This document shows, in pieces, positions 23,052 through 34,140 of a DNA stretch of 64,000 nt. Below the pieces are notes generated by a model, which saw only the letters and a list, made by a program, of their open reading frames with translations, had not been told where the DNA came from and did not search any database. The stretch is from Phialophora verrucosa (Eukaryota; Ascomycota; Eurotiomycetes; Chaetothyriales; Herpotrichiellaceae). Within the stretch, counting starts at the first letter, position 1. Every line of letters starts with the position of its first letter. The stretch covers positions 620,001 to 684,000 of the forward strand of contig MSED01000008.1 of assembly GCA_002099365.1 (NCBI GenBank), in the 5' to 3' direction. The position numbers were made by a program, and so were the translations under genes.

Positions 23052-23504
23052 TTTGGAAGAAAATTTCCGGCACGTAAGTGTTCTCCTGCTGAGAATAAAG
23101 CATGTAGCTGCTAAGAGCATGCACAAATTACAGCTCTCAGGCCATTGACAAGCGTTTGCTGTGAAGTAAAGGTGGACGAAGAGTAAAGGAAGAGTGAACA
23201 ACGTCACTGTCCCTATGACGTTAGTGGTGGAGCTATGCGCCGAAAATGGACGCCGTACTTCGTATCCAACTCGCGTCCCAAGCGAAGCCATTTCCTGCAC
23301 CGAAGTATGCGATCGCTTCTCGTCAACCACGTTCGACTCCGCCTCAGACAGGTTCTCGAGTTCTGACAAAGCCATGGCACTGCGGATTTGTCGTCGAGGT
23401 GTCCAGTCTTTTTCTCTGCTTTCTTCAACGAAATCTAGGCTTTGCTAATGCTGCGCTTAGTAGTTTCGAGGACTAATCTCAAGAGCGCTCACCAGAGCGG
23501 AGGA
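23052..23504. other. Bidirectional promoter between the Cys-motif protein and the Zn2Cys6 factor
   Basis: Shared 5' region of two divergent genes. On the minus strand it is open in the frame of the left gene up to 23375, so part of it may be coding. Confidence 0.5.
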
Positions 23505-25167
23505 ATGGAGAGGCACCAGCATCAGTTCTTCCTCACCACTGCTCCGCCTGCAGCTACGTCCCGGCGCTCGCATAGGAAGTCTCGGGCAGGCTGCTTCGCA
23601 TGTAAGAAGGGCCACATCAAATGCTCAGAGGAAAGGCCCCATTGCCGAAAATGTCTGTCCAAGGGAAAATTGTGTCAGTATCCAGCGGTGGCCAACTCAG
23701 GAAGTGGCGGTAGAATGGAGTCCTCCGAAGGCCAGAGCTCCCCATTAGCACCTGGTATAACTCTATCAGCGGTTTCGGGGTCGTTCACTCTCCATGATCT
23801 CAAGCTGTTCCACCACTTCTTACGCGTTGCACATCCGCCTCTTCCCCTAGGCAGTAAGACGACGTGGACACGGGACATACCTCAGCTCAGCCACCACTTT
23901 GAGCATCTGATGGGTGCGTTGCTTGCACTGGCAGCTTCCCACTTCAATACCTTGAGCGGTGCCGATGGTGATCTCGACGCCGCCTTAGCGCACAGGGGAC
24001 GTGCAATATGCGGTCTGAGGGAGGCCTGCGCCAAAACACATCATTCTGCAGTCGACTATGATGTTATGTTAGCAACGTCTTATGCCCTCACATTTCAGTC
24101 TGCGGTGAGTCTTCCCTGAAATTCGTACCAAATCTATCATGACTTTCCCATTCTTCCATCGGTCGCGGCACAGGTCCCCGATGCTAAGAATGAGCCAGCG
24201 TATGCCGTTCGATGCAGTCGATTTTGCCACATTCGTTGGGGGCTGCGCCATGATCACTCAGCGGATCCAAGACGAAGGGCGGCGAACTATCTTCAACAAT
24301 ATTTCACGCGGTTCCACGACATATGCATGTCAGTCTACCACCTCGACTCGGCTCAGCATGGCGACATATCCGCAAGGATCTCATCTCCAAGTGCTACTGT
24401 CAAAGGGTATCGTGTCATTGTGTGCGGCTCAGAAGTTCGTCGGGGATCGCTATCGAGGGTTGAGATTCTTGATCAGTCTTCAATCGATCTTCTCTGGACT
24501 TCAGGTATCTCCAAGCACAGGATACAACCGATTTGTCGACTATTACGCTATCTGGTTCAAGGTCGCACAAGACCGAGAGATCTTCCCCGGACACTCAGCA
24601 GACGCTGAGTCACAACTGCTTTGGGTATTTTTCATTGCTCTGCAGCTCTTTACCACGCTGCTCGTGGATGATGTATGCAGGTGTCAAGCACACCGACGGC
24701 GTCCTAAAAGACTCGATTATCCAACGGCCACACATAAAATGGCAGGTCTGATGGAGTGGCTCTACGCAGTTGAGGCACTGGCGCCTTCCAATCTGCAAAA
24801 GCACTTCACCTGGCCGAGACTCGTCTCAGACGAGGCAATGTCTCATTTCAATATTCCGTTCCTTTCGGAGGCAGGCGTGCAGGCGAAGATAGCAGCCCTT
24901 TCCAACTTCTCCTCGCATTCGCACTTCGTTTTCGGCGACATCTTGGAGCTCTCTGCTAGTCTGGCTAACTGGACCGAGGACCTTCTGGCCTTCGGGGGTG
25001 GCGAAGGCGGCTTCGGCACGAAAGAACACTGGCATTCAATATCACCGCAGGCGATCGTTGAGGTTCTGGAACCAGACAGGCAGGGTAAGTCGAGCTGGAA
25101 CACTGCATCTCATGTGACACCCTTGTGCTCACGCACCCTGCCGATCGAAGTCATGAGTGGATCATGA
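23505..25167 (+). CDS. Zn2Cys6 transcription factor, UPC2-like architecture
   Basis: Nuclear regulator with an N-terminal binuclear zinc cluster. The motif lies in HRKSRAGCFACKKGHIKCSE, followed by RPHCRKCLSKGKLCQYP, with cysteine spacing C-x2-C-x6-C-x6-C-x2-C-x6-C. The C-terminal region begins with FTLHDLKLFHHFL and resembles the ligand-binding-like domain of fungal UPC2/sterol-uptake-type regulators. Two exons are inferred: 23505-24104 and 24199-25167. The 94-bp intron (GTGAGT..CAG) restores QSA-RMPFDAVDFATFVGGC, giving 522 aa. The ATG at 23505 (aggaATGG) is preferred. The last about 30 residues after a GTAAGT-like site at 25084 look less protein-like, so a further 3' intron and a different C-terminus are possible. 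Targets are unknown. Confidence 0.78.
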
Positions 25168-27848
25168 AGGATGCACATTTGTACCGAGTACAGCTGAGAC
25201 ATAGCTGCAGCTTTGTCCAAGACGCGAGTGGCGATCGACCTGCAGGAAGTCACCGGATATCAAGGTTTCCCGAGGGGCCCTGCGAACAGGTCCAGAAAGA
25301 GTATGGAGCCGCACCAAGTCCAGTATGGAGCATACCACCTCCTCCATATCGACCCAGATCTAGACACGGCGTTCGTCTGCGTCGCAAATGAGAGCTGAGG
25401 TATGATCATCATGATGCGATTCTTGCTGAGCGTAGGAAGTCACGACGCAATATCAGTTGCTTGAATGGTGGTGTGCTGGAGAATGACACGGTCCAGATCG
25501 CCAAGAGCCGGGAGGCCAGCCTGAGAAGATTGCCCAGCTAGGATCGAAACTCCCTGCTCAGGCAAGCACATGCTGCAGATCAAGAGGCAATTTCATCCTT
25601 CATCGGAGCCACTCTCGTGGGCTAGACGCTCCGTCTTCGCTTGACGCCGCCCGCTAGTGGCGTGCTTGTGGTAGTCATCTGCTGCTGGTCAGCACAAAGC
25701 GAGCTCTGGGGCGATCGCCACCCCAGAACTGTCGAGACTGGTCGGTTGGGCAACGGCGAGACCTTCGACAAGACTGAGATCGCCGCAAATGCAGGCCCTG
25801 CTTGCCCCAAAAGTCAAGATCAGCACAGACTGGGGCCCCGGAACCTCTCGATGGTGTCGAGACCTAGAGTCAGAAACCTCGGCCAGCTCGCGTGGCCACC
25901 CTCGTCTGATTGCGAAACGGGTGGGTGTCCGTTATGGAGTCAGGCTAGCAATCCTGAAGCCAGCGACATATTTCCGCCAGTAAAAGGTTAAAAAAATAAC
26001 TGAAATCGCAGCGGGATGGATCCTCTCGCAATGTGCAGCAAGCATAGCACCCAGGCTTGCATGCCTCCGATCGAGCGGCTGCGGCCACCACTCTGAGACT
26101 CGAGCACCCAATTGTCGCGCCATGATTCGACGCATGTCAAAATGCGGCATGAGGATGGCACGTTCGATATGGCCGTTGAGGGTATTCAGTCCGACAGCGC
26201 GCCTGGGAGCGCCCTTTAGGAGAGGCGATGGCCGAAGACTACCCAGGACTGCAGATGAAGGATTCATGGACGACGCCACGCAGTAGTCGAGGGTCAGAAT
26301 CAACCTCTCGAGGCCGGTGTGCCTTCATGTAAGGGTTGTCGAACGCCAACATCACCATACAAGGCTGAAGTCAAGGTCGCCAATCCGCTTGCGCCATACT
26401 TCAGACAACCCAAGGATAGCGAGGAGGGCCACGCCGAGGATTAGCCACAGCTACCACAGTATGTTGATGTAGACTTTGCAAGACTCTGATGTGGTCGCCT
26501 GCTATCAATCCGGGGTTGCTGCGATCATTCGATGGTTTGGCGGAGCATCCAAGGAATCTTCCGTGCCTTGGAACACCGGCTTCGTGGTAGGCGGGGACCC
26601 GCAAAGTTGACTTAACAAGGCCGAAGATCAACCTTGCCTCGGCGCTTGGTTACGGGCCGTGTGGAAATGCCTCCTTGCGCCGGTCGATGTTTGACACCAC
26701 ATGGTATTCTACGGAGCCAAGCTCATGCTACACAGCATGACAATGACAACTTAGACTAAAAACAGCAGCAGTAGGTGGAACCGACTCTTTTGAGGAGATG
26801 AATGACGGGGAGGAGGTTGGTGCCCGTGAGTCGCGTGGCTGCAAAGGCGGTCCACCGCTTAATGTTCGGAGGAAGTCTGGGATGACCTTCTTTCGCTTCT
26901 GCTGCATCCTTTCCCACGGGCCACCAATCAAGGTCCGCGCAGGTGGTCAGGAGGAAATCAGAGCTCAACCAGCATTCTCTTGGCCCCGGATTCGACTAAC
27001 ACCTGACGGAACAAGCGCATCTCGTCGGCCCTGTTTTCGTCTCACCTCGATGGCAGAATGGCGAATCAGCCTACCCGGCCAAGTCGCAACACGAGGTAAG
27101 GACCGCCGAGTTGAAACTTAATGCGGTAAACGCAAATGGCCGCGAGCTTCCGCTTGAACCTCGGTGGCCAACAATATCGGGGAATTTGCAGTGCAACTTC
27201 AAAGCTGGCCGCCGCGCAGCTGCAAGGCTCAAGAAGCTGGCGAATGTGAAGCTCTGAAGGTTAGTCCTCGGCTTTGGGCGGCCGACCAAGCTTCTTTCCT
27301 GCCTTCTAGATGTCAGCATTGATAGAGAGGGAGAAGCTAAGCGAAGCCATGGCGCTCGTGACTTTGTCCGCACTCCCTTCACAGTCAAGGGAGTGGGGAA
27401 GAACGAATGGATGCGCTGCAGCGAGGCTCGATCCACCACCGCATTCTCTGGAAACTCCGTGTGGACACTCCGCAGGCAGGTCAAGGAAAATAATCTCATG
27501 CCCCGGATTCAAGTAAGCTAGGATCCTGGGCCCGAGCGTTCGATACAGGTTAGCACCTGAGTGGCAATCATTGGCCCATCTCAGATCCCCCTCCTTTATC
27601 GGCTCCATGTCGGGAGGCTTTTTCTCACCCAAGGCTAGACACGAGCCATGGTCTGATCACTTTGTATACCCCAGGCCAGGCTAGGAACGGCGGTTAGCCC
27701 AGTATGGACCTCCGCCGTCATCTGGAGAGACTATAGGAAAGAGATTAAATAAGGCTCAGTTCCCTCTTCCCTTCACCTTCCAACTGTCAACCCAGACCGA
27801 CAACACCTCACGATCTTTCGTGCCAGCGACAACACAGAGAGCACAAGA
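25168..27848. other. 2.7-kb gene-free region upstream of the sugar transporter
   Basis: Several frames of 60-140 codons occur on both strands, but none has a family signature. The right end is the transporter promoter and carries sequences matching the CreA consensus SYGGRG on either strand: CCCCGG at 27501-27506, CCCCAG at 27669-27674 and CTGGAG at 27722-27727. This would fit carbon repression, but such hexamers are common. GCCCCGGATTC occurs twice (26983 and 27500), which is about the number expected by chance. Confidence 0.35.
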
Positions 27849-29852
27849 ATGGCCGAGAAGATAGCTGATAGTCAGACTGTCGAGCAGGTTGGCTCGATCG
27901 ACAAGGGCAAGGATGTGAGTCCAGCGGCAAAGGCCGACCGTCTTCAATTCGCCGTGACGATGTTTTTCTAACACCTTCTCTACGCATGCAGGTCGTCGAG
28001 GTCAAAGAAGTCAAAGGCAGCGAAGCCTACAACGAGGCTCTGCTCCAGGAAGCCGTGCCGCTCACACACCCACGCACATTGCAGCTGTTCGCATGCCTGC
28101 TCATCGGCTTCTTCTGCCAGACCATGAACGGATACGACACCATGATGTTTGGCGGTCTGCTCAACAACAAGGAGTACTTCCTCAAGCACTTCGACGGAGA
28201 AAACAAGGGTATCTGGGCCGGCTTGATCAGCTCCATGTACCAGATTGGCGGTGTCTCCGCTCTGCCCTTCGTCGGACCTGCCATTGATCAGTGGGGACGA
28301 CGCTTTGGCATGTTCAGTGGCAGCATCCTCATCATCGTCGGCACCATCATCCAGGGCTTGACTGCGCACAACGCTTCCGAGGGGCTGATGATGGGTGGTC
28401 GATTCGTGCTGGGCTTTGGCGTCACCATTGCCGCCGCAGCCGGCCCCATCTGGATCGTCGAAACCGCGCATCCCAAGTACCGTGGTATCATCACTGGTCT
28501 TTGCAACACCACCTGGTTGGCCGGCTCCATTCTGTCGTCCGGAGCCGTCCGTGGCGGCCTCAACATCAAGGGCAACAACTCTTGGCTCATCCCTATCTGG
28601 TTGCAGATGGTCTTCCCTGGAATCATCGCCCTGTTCTGCTTCTTCCTGCCCGAGTCGCCTCGATGGCTCTATGCGCACAATAAGCGCGAAAAGGCCCACC
28701 AGGTCCTGACCAAGTGGCATGGGTATGGCAACTCTGAATCCGTCTGGGTCCGACTCCAACTCAACGAATACGAGGAGTTCATCGAGATGGACGGCTCTGT
28801 GAGTTTGCCCCCAAGTTTGCATATTAGGACACCTCCAAGTACGGGCTGACTGACTGATTGCCCTTTTCCAGGACAAACGCTGGTGGGATTACCGTGCCCT
28901 GTTCAACAAGAGGTCGTCTATCTACCGAACTGCTGTAGCCTGCTGGTTCTCCGCCTTCACCCAATGTAAGTTCCCGAACCCGCCCACAAGAAAATACTTT
29001 CTTGAATGTTCGCTGATCGCCCGGTATGTGACTTTCAGGGGCTGGCAACAGTGTGCTCTCGTACTTCATGGGCGCGGTCCTCGACACGGCCGGCGTCAAC
29101 GGCTCCATCGGCAAGGCCAACGTGCAGCTGGGCTACTCGGTTGAACAGTTCTGCTTCGCCGTCCTCGGCGCGCACTTTGTGGAGAAGATCGGGCGGCGCA
29201 AGATGATGCTGGCCGGCTTCTTCGGCGCCTCGCTCGTCTGGGTCGGCATGACCGCCGCGGCGGGCACGCTGGCCAACTCTCTGGTCTCGGGCAGCGTGGG
29301 CGCCGGCGACGCCGTCTTCAGCAACGAGAACGCCGGCAACGCCGTCCTGACCTTCATCTTCCTCTTCGGCGCCGTCTACTCGTTCAACCTCACGCCCCTG
29401 CAGGCGTTGTACCCGGTCGAGGTCTTCAGCTTCGAGCTCCGCGCAAAGGGCATGGCGTTCCAGTCCTTCTTCGTCAACGCCGCCGGCCTGCTCAACCAGT
29501 TTGCCTGGCCCATCGCCATCAAGAAGATCGAATGGAAGTGCTACATCATCTTCGTGGTCTGGTGTTTCATCCAGGGCGTCCTGGCGTACTTTTTCTTCCC
29601 TGAGACGAGGAAACGAACTGTAAGTTGCCCCCTTCCCCCCACCCTTGCCGAGAGAATCGTCTCTGTCGCAGGACTTTGCTTTCCTTGCATGCTCATCGTC
29701 ACATCGTCCGCTAACAATCTCAATCTCAATAGCTCGAGGAACTCGACAAGATCTTCGAGGCCCCTAACCCCGTCAAGTACTCCGTGCAGACCAGAACGTT
29801 GGCCATCACCGAGGACAACACCATCGTCGCCGTCGATACCGAGAAGGTGTAG
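27849..29852 (+). CDS. MFS sugar transporter (hexose/lactose-permease type)
   Basis: Plasma-membrane proton-sugar symporter of the SP family. Five exons are inferred: 27849-27914, 27992-28798, 28872-28965, 29039-29619 and 29733-29852, with introns of 77, 73, 73 and 113 bp. All joins are in frame and give 555 aa. Family marks are DQWGRRFGM after TM2-3, PESPRWLYAHNKREKA after TM6, GRRKMMLAGFFG, and FFPETRKRTLEELDKIFEAP at the end of TM12. The loop ALYPVEVFSFELRAKGMAFQ matches the PVE/P-E-R/K-G region of TM10. A 50-residue cytosolic N-terminus precedes TM1 (LFACLLIGFFCQTMNGYD). The overall look is closest to fungal lactose/hexose permeases, but sugar preference cannot be read from sequence. Possible CreA sites lie in the promoter. 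Confidence 0.93.
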
Positions 29853-30758
29853 AAAGTAAAGTGTCAAGCGTCAAGTCCCCTATACGGAGTATACAGAGTC
29901 TACAAAGGCACTTGTGGTGGTGGAGGGGGGGTGTCCGGGTCGCGCGATGTCTCTCTCGCCCTGTGTTCCTCAATCGACTACTTTGCTGCTACTTACTTAC
30001 TTACTTATTACCACTCGGATGGCCGGGGGAAAAGGGAGTGATAGACCAGTCGGGTCGGGTCAGGTTAGGTCATCTGCGCGCAATGTGGTGGTGAGATGAC
30101 GGGGGACGGACGGACGAACAAACAGTTGGTTCAAATGCCAGTATAATACACCTTGCTATACTATGCCATGCTACCCTATGCTATACTCCGGAGCACTGCA
30201 CCTCTCTCGCACAGTAATCCGGTGGTGTCTGAATACCGTTCGAAGAGCGATTCATCTTGTACGGAGCATCGATTTGGTGTGGTGTGTGGTTGATGGTATG
30301 TCGACGTTGGGCGGGATAATCTTAGTATTCAGACCGAAACCCATTGTGTGTTGTGTTGATCATCAATCTGCTCTTCATTCAGGTCGATTTTATCTATTCA
30401 TGCCCTGGAGAACTCCATCCACGCAACGGCAAGTAGGAAACCACAGCTTCACCTACTGTACAATCACACCCACGCGCGCCCTTGACCTTTCCATCTTCGT
30501 CCTCAATTCGTCTTCCCGATCCTACCCTATACACGACGGCCCGGTCCCCCGGTAGAGAATTCCAAAGACCATTCCAATCCCTCCCGTTCCATCTCATCCT
30601 GCCGCGTCAATAACCAAGTATTTTCCCAACTTCACGGTGGGAGCACAGCGAAAACTACTTACACAGCCGGCTTAACCAGTAACCAGAAGGCGACGAATAC
30701 AAAATACAACACCAAACAGTCAGGCGGCCCGGAGCTCGGCAATCACGAGTCCCATTTA
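29853..30758. other. Convergent intergenic region after the transporter
   Basis: 3' flank shared with the His/Asp-rich gene on the minus strand. It contains a short ACTT run at 29991-30008 and one copy of TACGGAGTA at 29883-29891. No gene was seen. Confidence 0.4.
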
Positions 30759-32377
30759 TCACCCGCCGCAGTTGCCAACACAATTGCCTCCGCAGCAGGA
30801 GCCGTCGCATTTTCCACCGCAGCAGTTTTCGTCACAGCCTTTGGGTTTGGAGTCCGAGTGATCGTCGTGCTTGTTCGCCTGCTTGTGATCGTCGTCGTCG
30901 TCGTAGTGCTTGTGCTTATGCTCGCTGTCAGAATCGTCGTCGTCATAGTGCTTGTGCTTGTGCTCGCTGTCGGGATCGTCATTGTGGTGCTTGTCCTCGT
31001 GCTCATTATCAGAGTCGTTGTGCTTGTGCTTGTGATCGTCATCGTCGCCGTGATTAGGATCATGCTCATGTTCGTGCTCATGGCCATGGGGGTGGTGTGG
31101 ATGATGGCCGTGGTGTACATGATGGTGGTGGTGGTGGTGGTCATGGTCATGGTCATGCTGGTGATCGGGATCGTGGCTATTCTTATGCTGGTTATGCTCG
31201 TCACCGTGCCCATCTTCTGGGTCGTATTTGTCGTCGTACTTGTCGTCGTATTTGTCTTCGTACTTATCGTCGATTTTTATGTCGATTTTGATGTCATATT
31301 TGTCGTCGTACTTATCATTATAATAATCACTATTGTCGTGCTCGTGCTCGTGGTTGTAAGGGTGATTATAATCTTCCCCTTGTCCCTGCTCGTGCTCTGG
31401 GTCATACTTGTCATGATAACCCTGGTTATGGTCGTAGTCGGGGTCGGCCTCGTGCTCGTGCTCCGGTGGCGCGTCATAGTCCCAATTTTGATGCTGCGGC
31501 CATGGATCTTTGGCGCCGGAATGCGCGTCCTCTGGCTCGTAAGGGTCCTCGTCCCAGCTTTGAGGTTGTTCCGAGTGTTCGTTGTTTTGGTGCGTCCCTC
31601 CTGTGCAGTGCGGTTGGCCTTTTTGATGAGGATCGGCACATTCTGACTGATGCTGTTGAGTAGGGTCCGTGTGGTCCAGCTGGTGCTGTTGGGCGGGATC
31701 GATGTAGCCTTGCTGGTTTTGCTGGTGGGGCTCGGTATAGTCTGGCTGGTGCTGGTGCTCCTGAGCTGGGTCTATGTACGCTGACTGGTGCTGATGTTGG
31801 ATTGGATCGGCGTATGCTTCCTGGTGCTGCTGGTTTGGATCCATGTATGCCTGGTGGCTTTGTTGATGTGGATCGCCATACATGTGTTGTTGCTCTTGCA
31901 TTCCTCCGAGATGAGCTTGTCCTGCTGCATGCTCATATTCGTACGCGAGCATCTCCGCTTGATGGTTGTGTGTCGCTTCATACAGGGCTGCCGTTGGAGG
32001 CATGCCGTGCATATGTGGCGGGCCACCTAGATGGGTTTGTCTGTGGAAACTTCTGTCAGTATTTTCCGTCTTTGAATTCCGGGAGCATTTCGTCTCTACG
32101 TATTTTGCATGATACAGGAGTAAAACGCGAGAACACATTCCCTCGCCGGCTTTCAAGCTCAACAGCCGGCAGCGGGCTCGGTAACGAAGTAGACGTACCC
32201 GTTATGATGATTGCTCATGGCCGGTGGGAACATGGGTCTATGTTCTCTGTGAACTAACAAGGCTTGTGGCTCCCATTCCTCTAGCGCCCCTTCAGCAAAT
32301 TCCGGCTGGCCATTGAAGTTATGGTTGTGACCCGAGTGCTGCGGCTGCTGCTGCTGCTGCTGCATGAAGGAGTTCAT
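30759..32377 (-). CDS. Histidine/aspartate-rich repeat protein with a cysteine-rich tail, putative metal-binding protein
   Basis: Two exons are inferred, 32377-32199 and 32040-30759, separated by a 158-bp intron (GTACGT..CAG) that contains an in-frame stop; the product has 486 aa. There is no signal peptide or membrane segment. Blocks in order are a polyQ start; about seven copies of a Q/H unit of the type AYxDPxQQHQ at residues 124-202; a DKYDDKYD/KIDIKID repeat at 302-333; a histidine block at 341-460 with 41 His in 120 residues, including seven in a row and twice SEHKHKHYDDDD; and a tail with eight cysteines among the last 25 residues (CCGGKCDGSCCGGNC). By analogy with His-rich nickel/zinc storage proteins and metallothioneins, I infer binding of divalent or soft metals. 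I know no named family. The regular reading frame across strong repeats and the intact splice join support a real gene. Confidence 0.72.
32343..32363. repeat. CTG/CAG microsatellite encoding polyglutamine
   Basis: A run of six to seven CTG triplets on the plus strand. It reads as CAG on the minus strand and encodes the polyQ start (MQQQQQQ) of the His/Asp-rich protein. Confidence 0.8.
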
Positions 32378-34140
32378 CTTCTAGATTTCGCCAATATTGA
32401 GAACGGATTGAGAGACAAGTGATGGTATACAATCATACGGCCGTCATGCTGAGGTGACAGTGCAATAGGACGATTTATTTGTGTGCTGGAGCGCTGTCAG
32501 TATCCTGAGCCAATACCAATTTTAGAGTCGACTAACTTAAGCGCTGCTGGGGCTTCATTTATTCATAGCATGATGTTTTCCGGGCCGTCAGCAATAGTCG
32601 TGTTCGGCCCCAGCACCCAGCTTGTTCCCTATATGGCTACCAAAGAAGGATCGTGGAATTGTTCCGACATGGCGACATTGTCAGCTTGAGCAGCGCCGAG
32701 AGATCGCTTAAATTGGACGAACAGCCTTGGCGGTGAAACAAGCCCTGGACCGTTGCTGTCTTGGAAGTTCTGTTTATCTGAGCTCTGGTTGCGACCGGAG
32801 GAAGGCAAAAGGATTCGTCGACTGAAGGACTGGAGAACGGCGACGTGTGGCCGGACCATCGGGGCCCGGCGACAAAAACATCTAAACAAGTCCCTCTCGT
32901 TACAACAGCATAGTCCACTTGATACCTACTTACCGACTTTGTCCATAGATCGATCAGGGAAGCTTGGGCCATTGGTGATCGCGCTTGCGCCTTGCAGGGT
33001 AATGGGTCCAAATCTCACTTGGGGCTGAGGAGTGAGCGAAGATGATCGGAAGTAACCAGTACCCAGTACCCATCCGCCTCGTTGATTGGATCAGATGATA
33101 CTTACCGTCTATGCAGAAGGTGGCTTATCAGGCAACGGACTCACAAGTGTGGCAGAATTCATTAATCAGTCGGATTCACTGGATTAGATATTACATCGAA
33201 CGACCACGACAAGCATCCTTCGCTGTTGCCGTTCGAGGAAGTCTGACCCAGCATTCCCCTCGCAGGAGATCATCTTCCACCGATTCCTACCGTAAAAAGA
33301 GTACGGAGTATTCAACAAGATTATCGACAGCCACCACCGTCGTACAGAGTATTAACAAGGTAATCCCCAAGGTCCTCTGCAGTACTCGTACGAGCTTGGG
33401 CTCAGTCTTTCAAAATGACCTCATCACTACGTGGAGGGTCCAACCCAATGCAGAGCCGCATGCGCCTTGTCTACTCGCGCTGTGTACTGTGTCACCGTGT
33501 CAAGTTTCATGCCTCGAGTCCCGATAAACGATGGAGCCGTCGGAGTGCGCTGCATGGTCTACATTGATTATTGCTATGGTAGAAAGAGTGCCCTTGGCAG
33601 CGCGACCACCGAGTCCGTCAGGAATATGGAAGAGTATCAGTGCTTTCCTTTCATTCAAAAAGCCTTTCTTGGCCCGCAAGTCTGGGTACAAGTCAGAATA
33701 CAGTGCTATAGCAAAAACTTGCGGGTATCATAATCTGTCGTTTGCTTTCAAACTGGCGGTAGTGTGACCGTCACCGCCCGTGCAAAAGCATCTCAGTCAA
33801 GATAGAATACCACACCATTCCCTTCGTTTGCTGGGGTGGTCTTCTCACCCTCTCGCTTCCCGTGTATCTATGACAACTCGGTCCCGATAAACATTACAGA
33901 GCAGCACGGTCGTTTTGTTCTTCTTTGGCCTGTGTCCCTCAGGATCGGAATCGATCCTTCACAATGACCCTGATACTGGGCGCTCGTCGTAGAAGAGGAA
34001 GGTTCGATTCGGAAAGACTCGTCATTTTTGTCATGAATGTCCTGAACGCCAGCGCTGTGCAAGCAATGGAAACAAAAAACCCCACAAAGCGTCACCAAAT
34101 TCGTCTTCGTTGGCCGCACAGAGATTTGAAATTGCGATGA
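32378..34140. other. Intergenic region between the His-rich gene and the C2H2 factor
   Basis: 1.8 kb with no supportable gene. Holds one TACGGAGTA at 33302-33310. Short frames at 32637-33011 and 33111-33527 have no recognisable features. Confidence 0.4.

Noticed and set aside
26983..27510. GCCCCGGATTC present twice upstream of the sugar transporter
   Set aside because: About one repeated 11-mer is expected by chance in a 2.7-kb stretch, so it is mentioned only as containing a CreA-like hexamer.
30858..31646. 262-codon plus-strand frame, very rich in Val, Ile and Leu, looking like a membrane protein
   Set aside because: It is the antisense reading of the His/Asp repeat gene: GTC/GTG/ATC codons are the complements of GAC/CAC/GAT. 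Composition alone explains the hydrophobicity.
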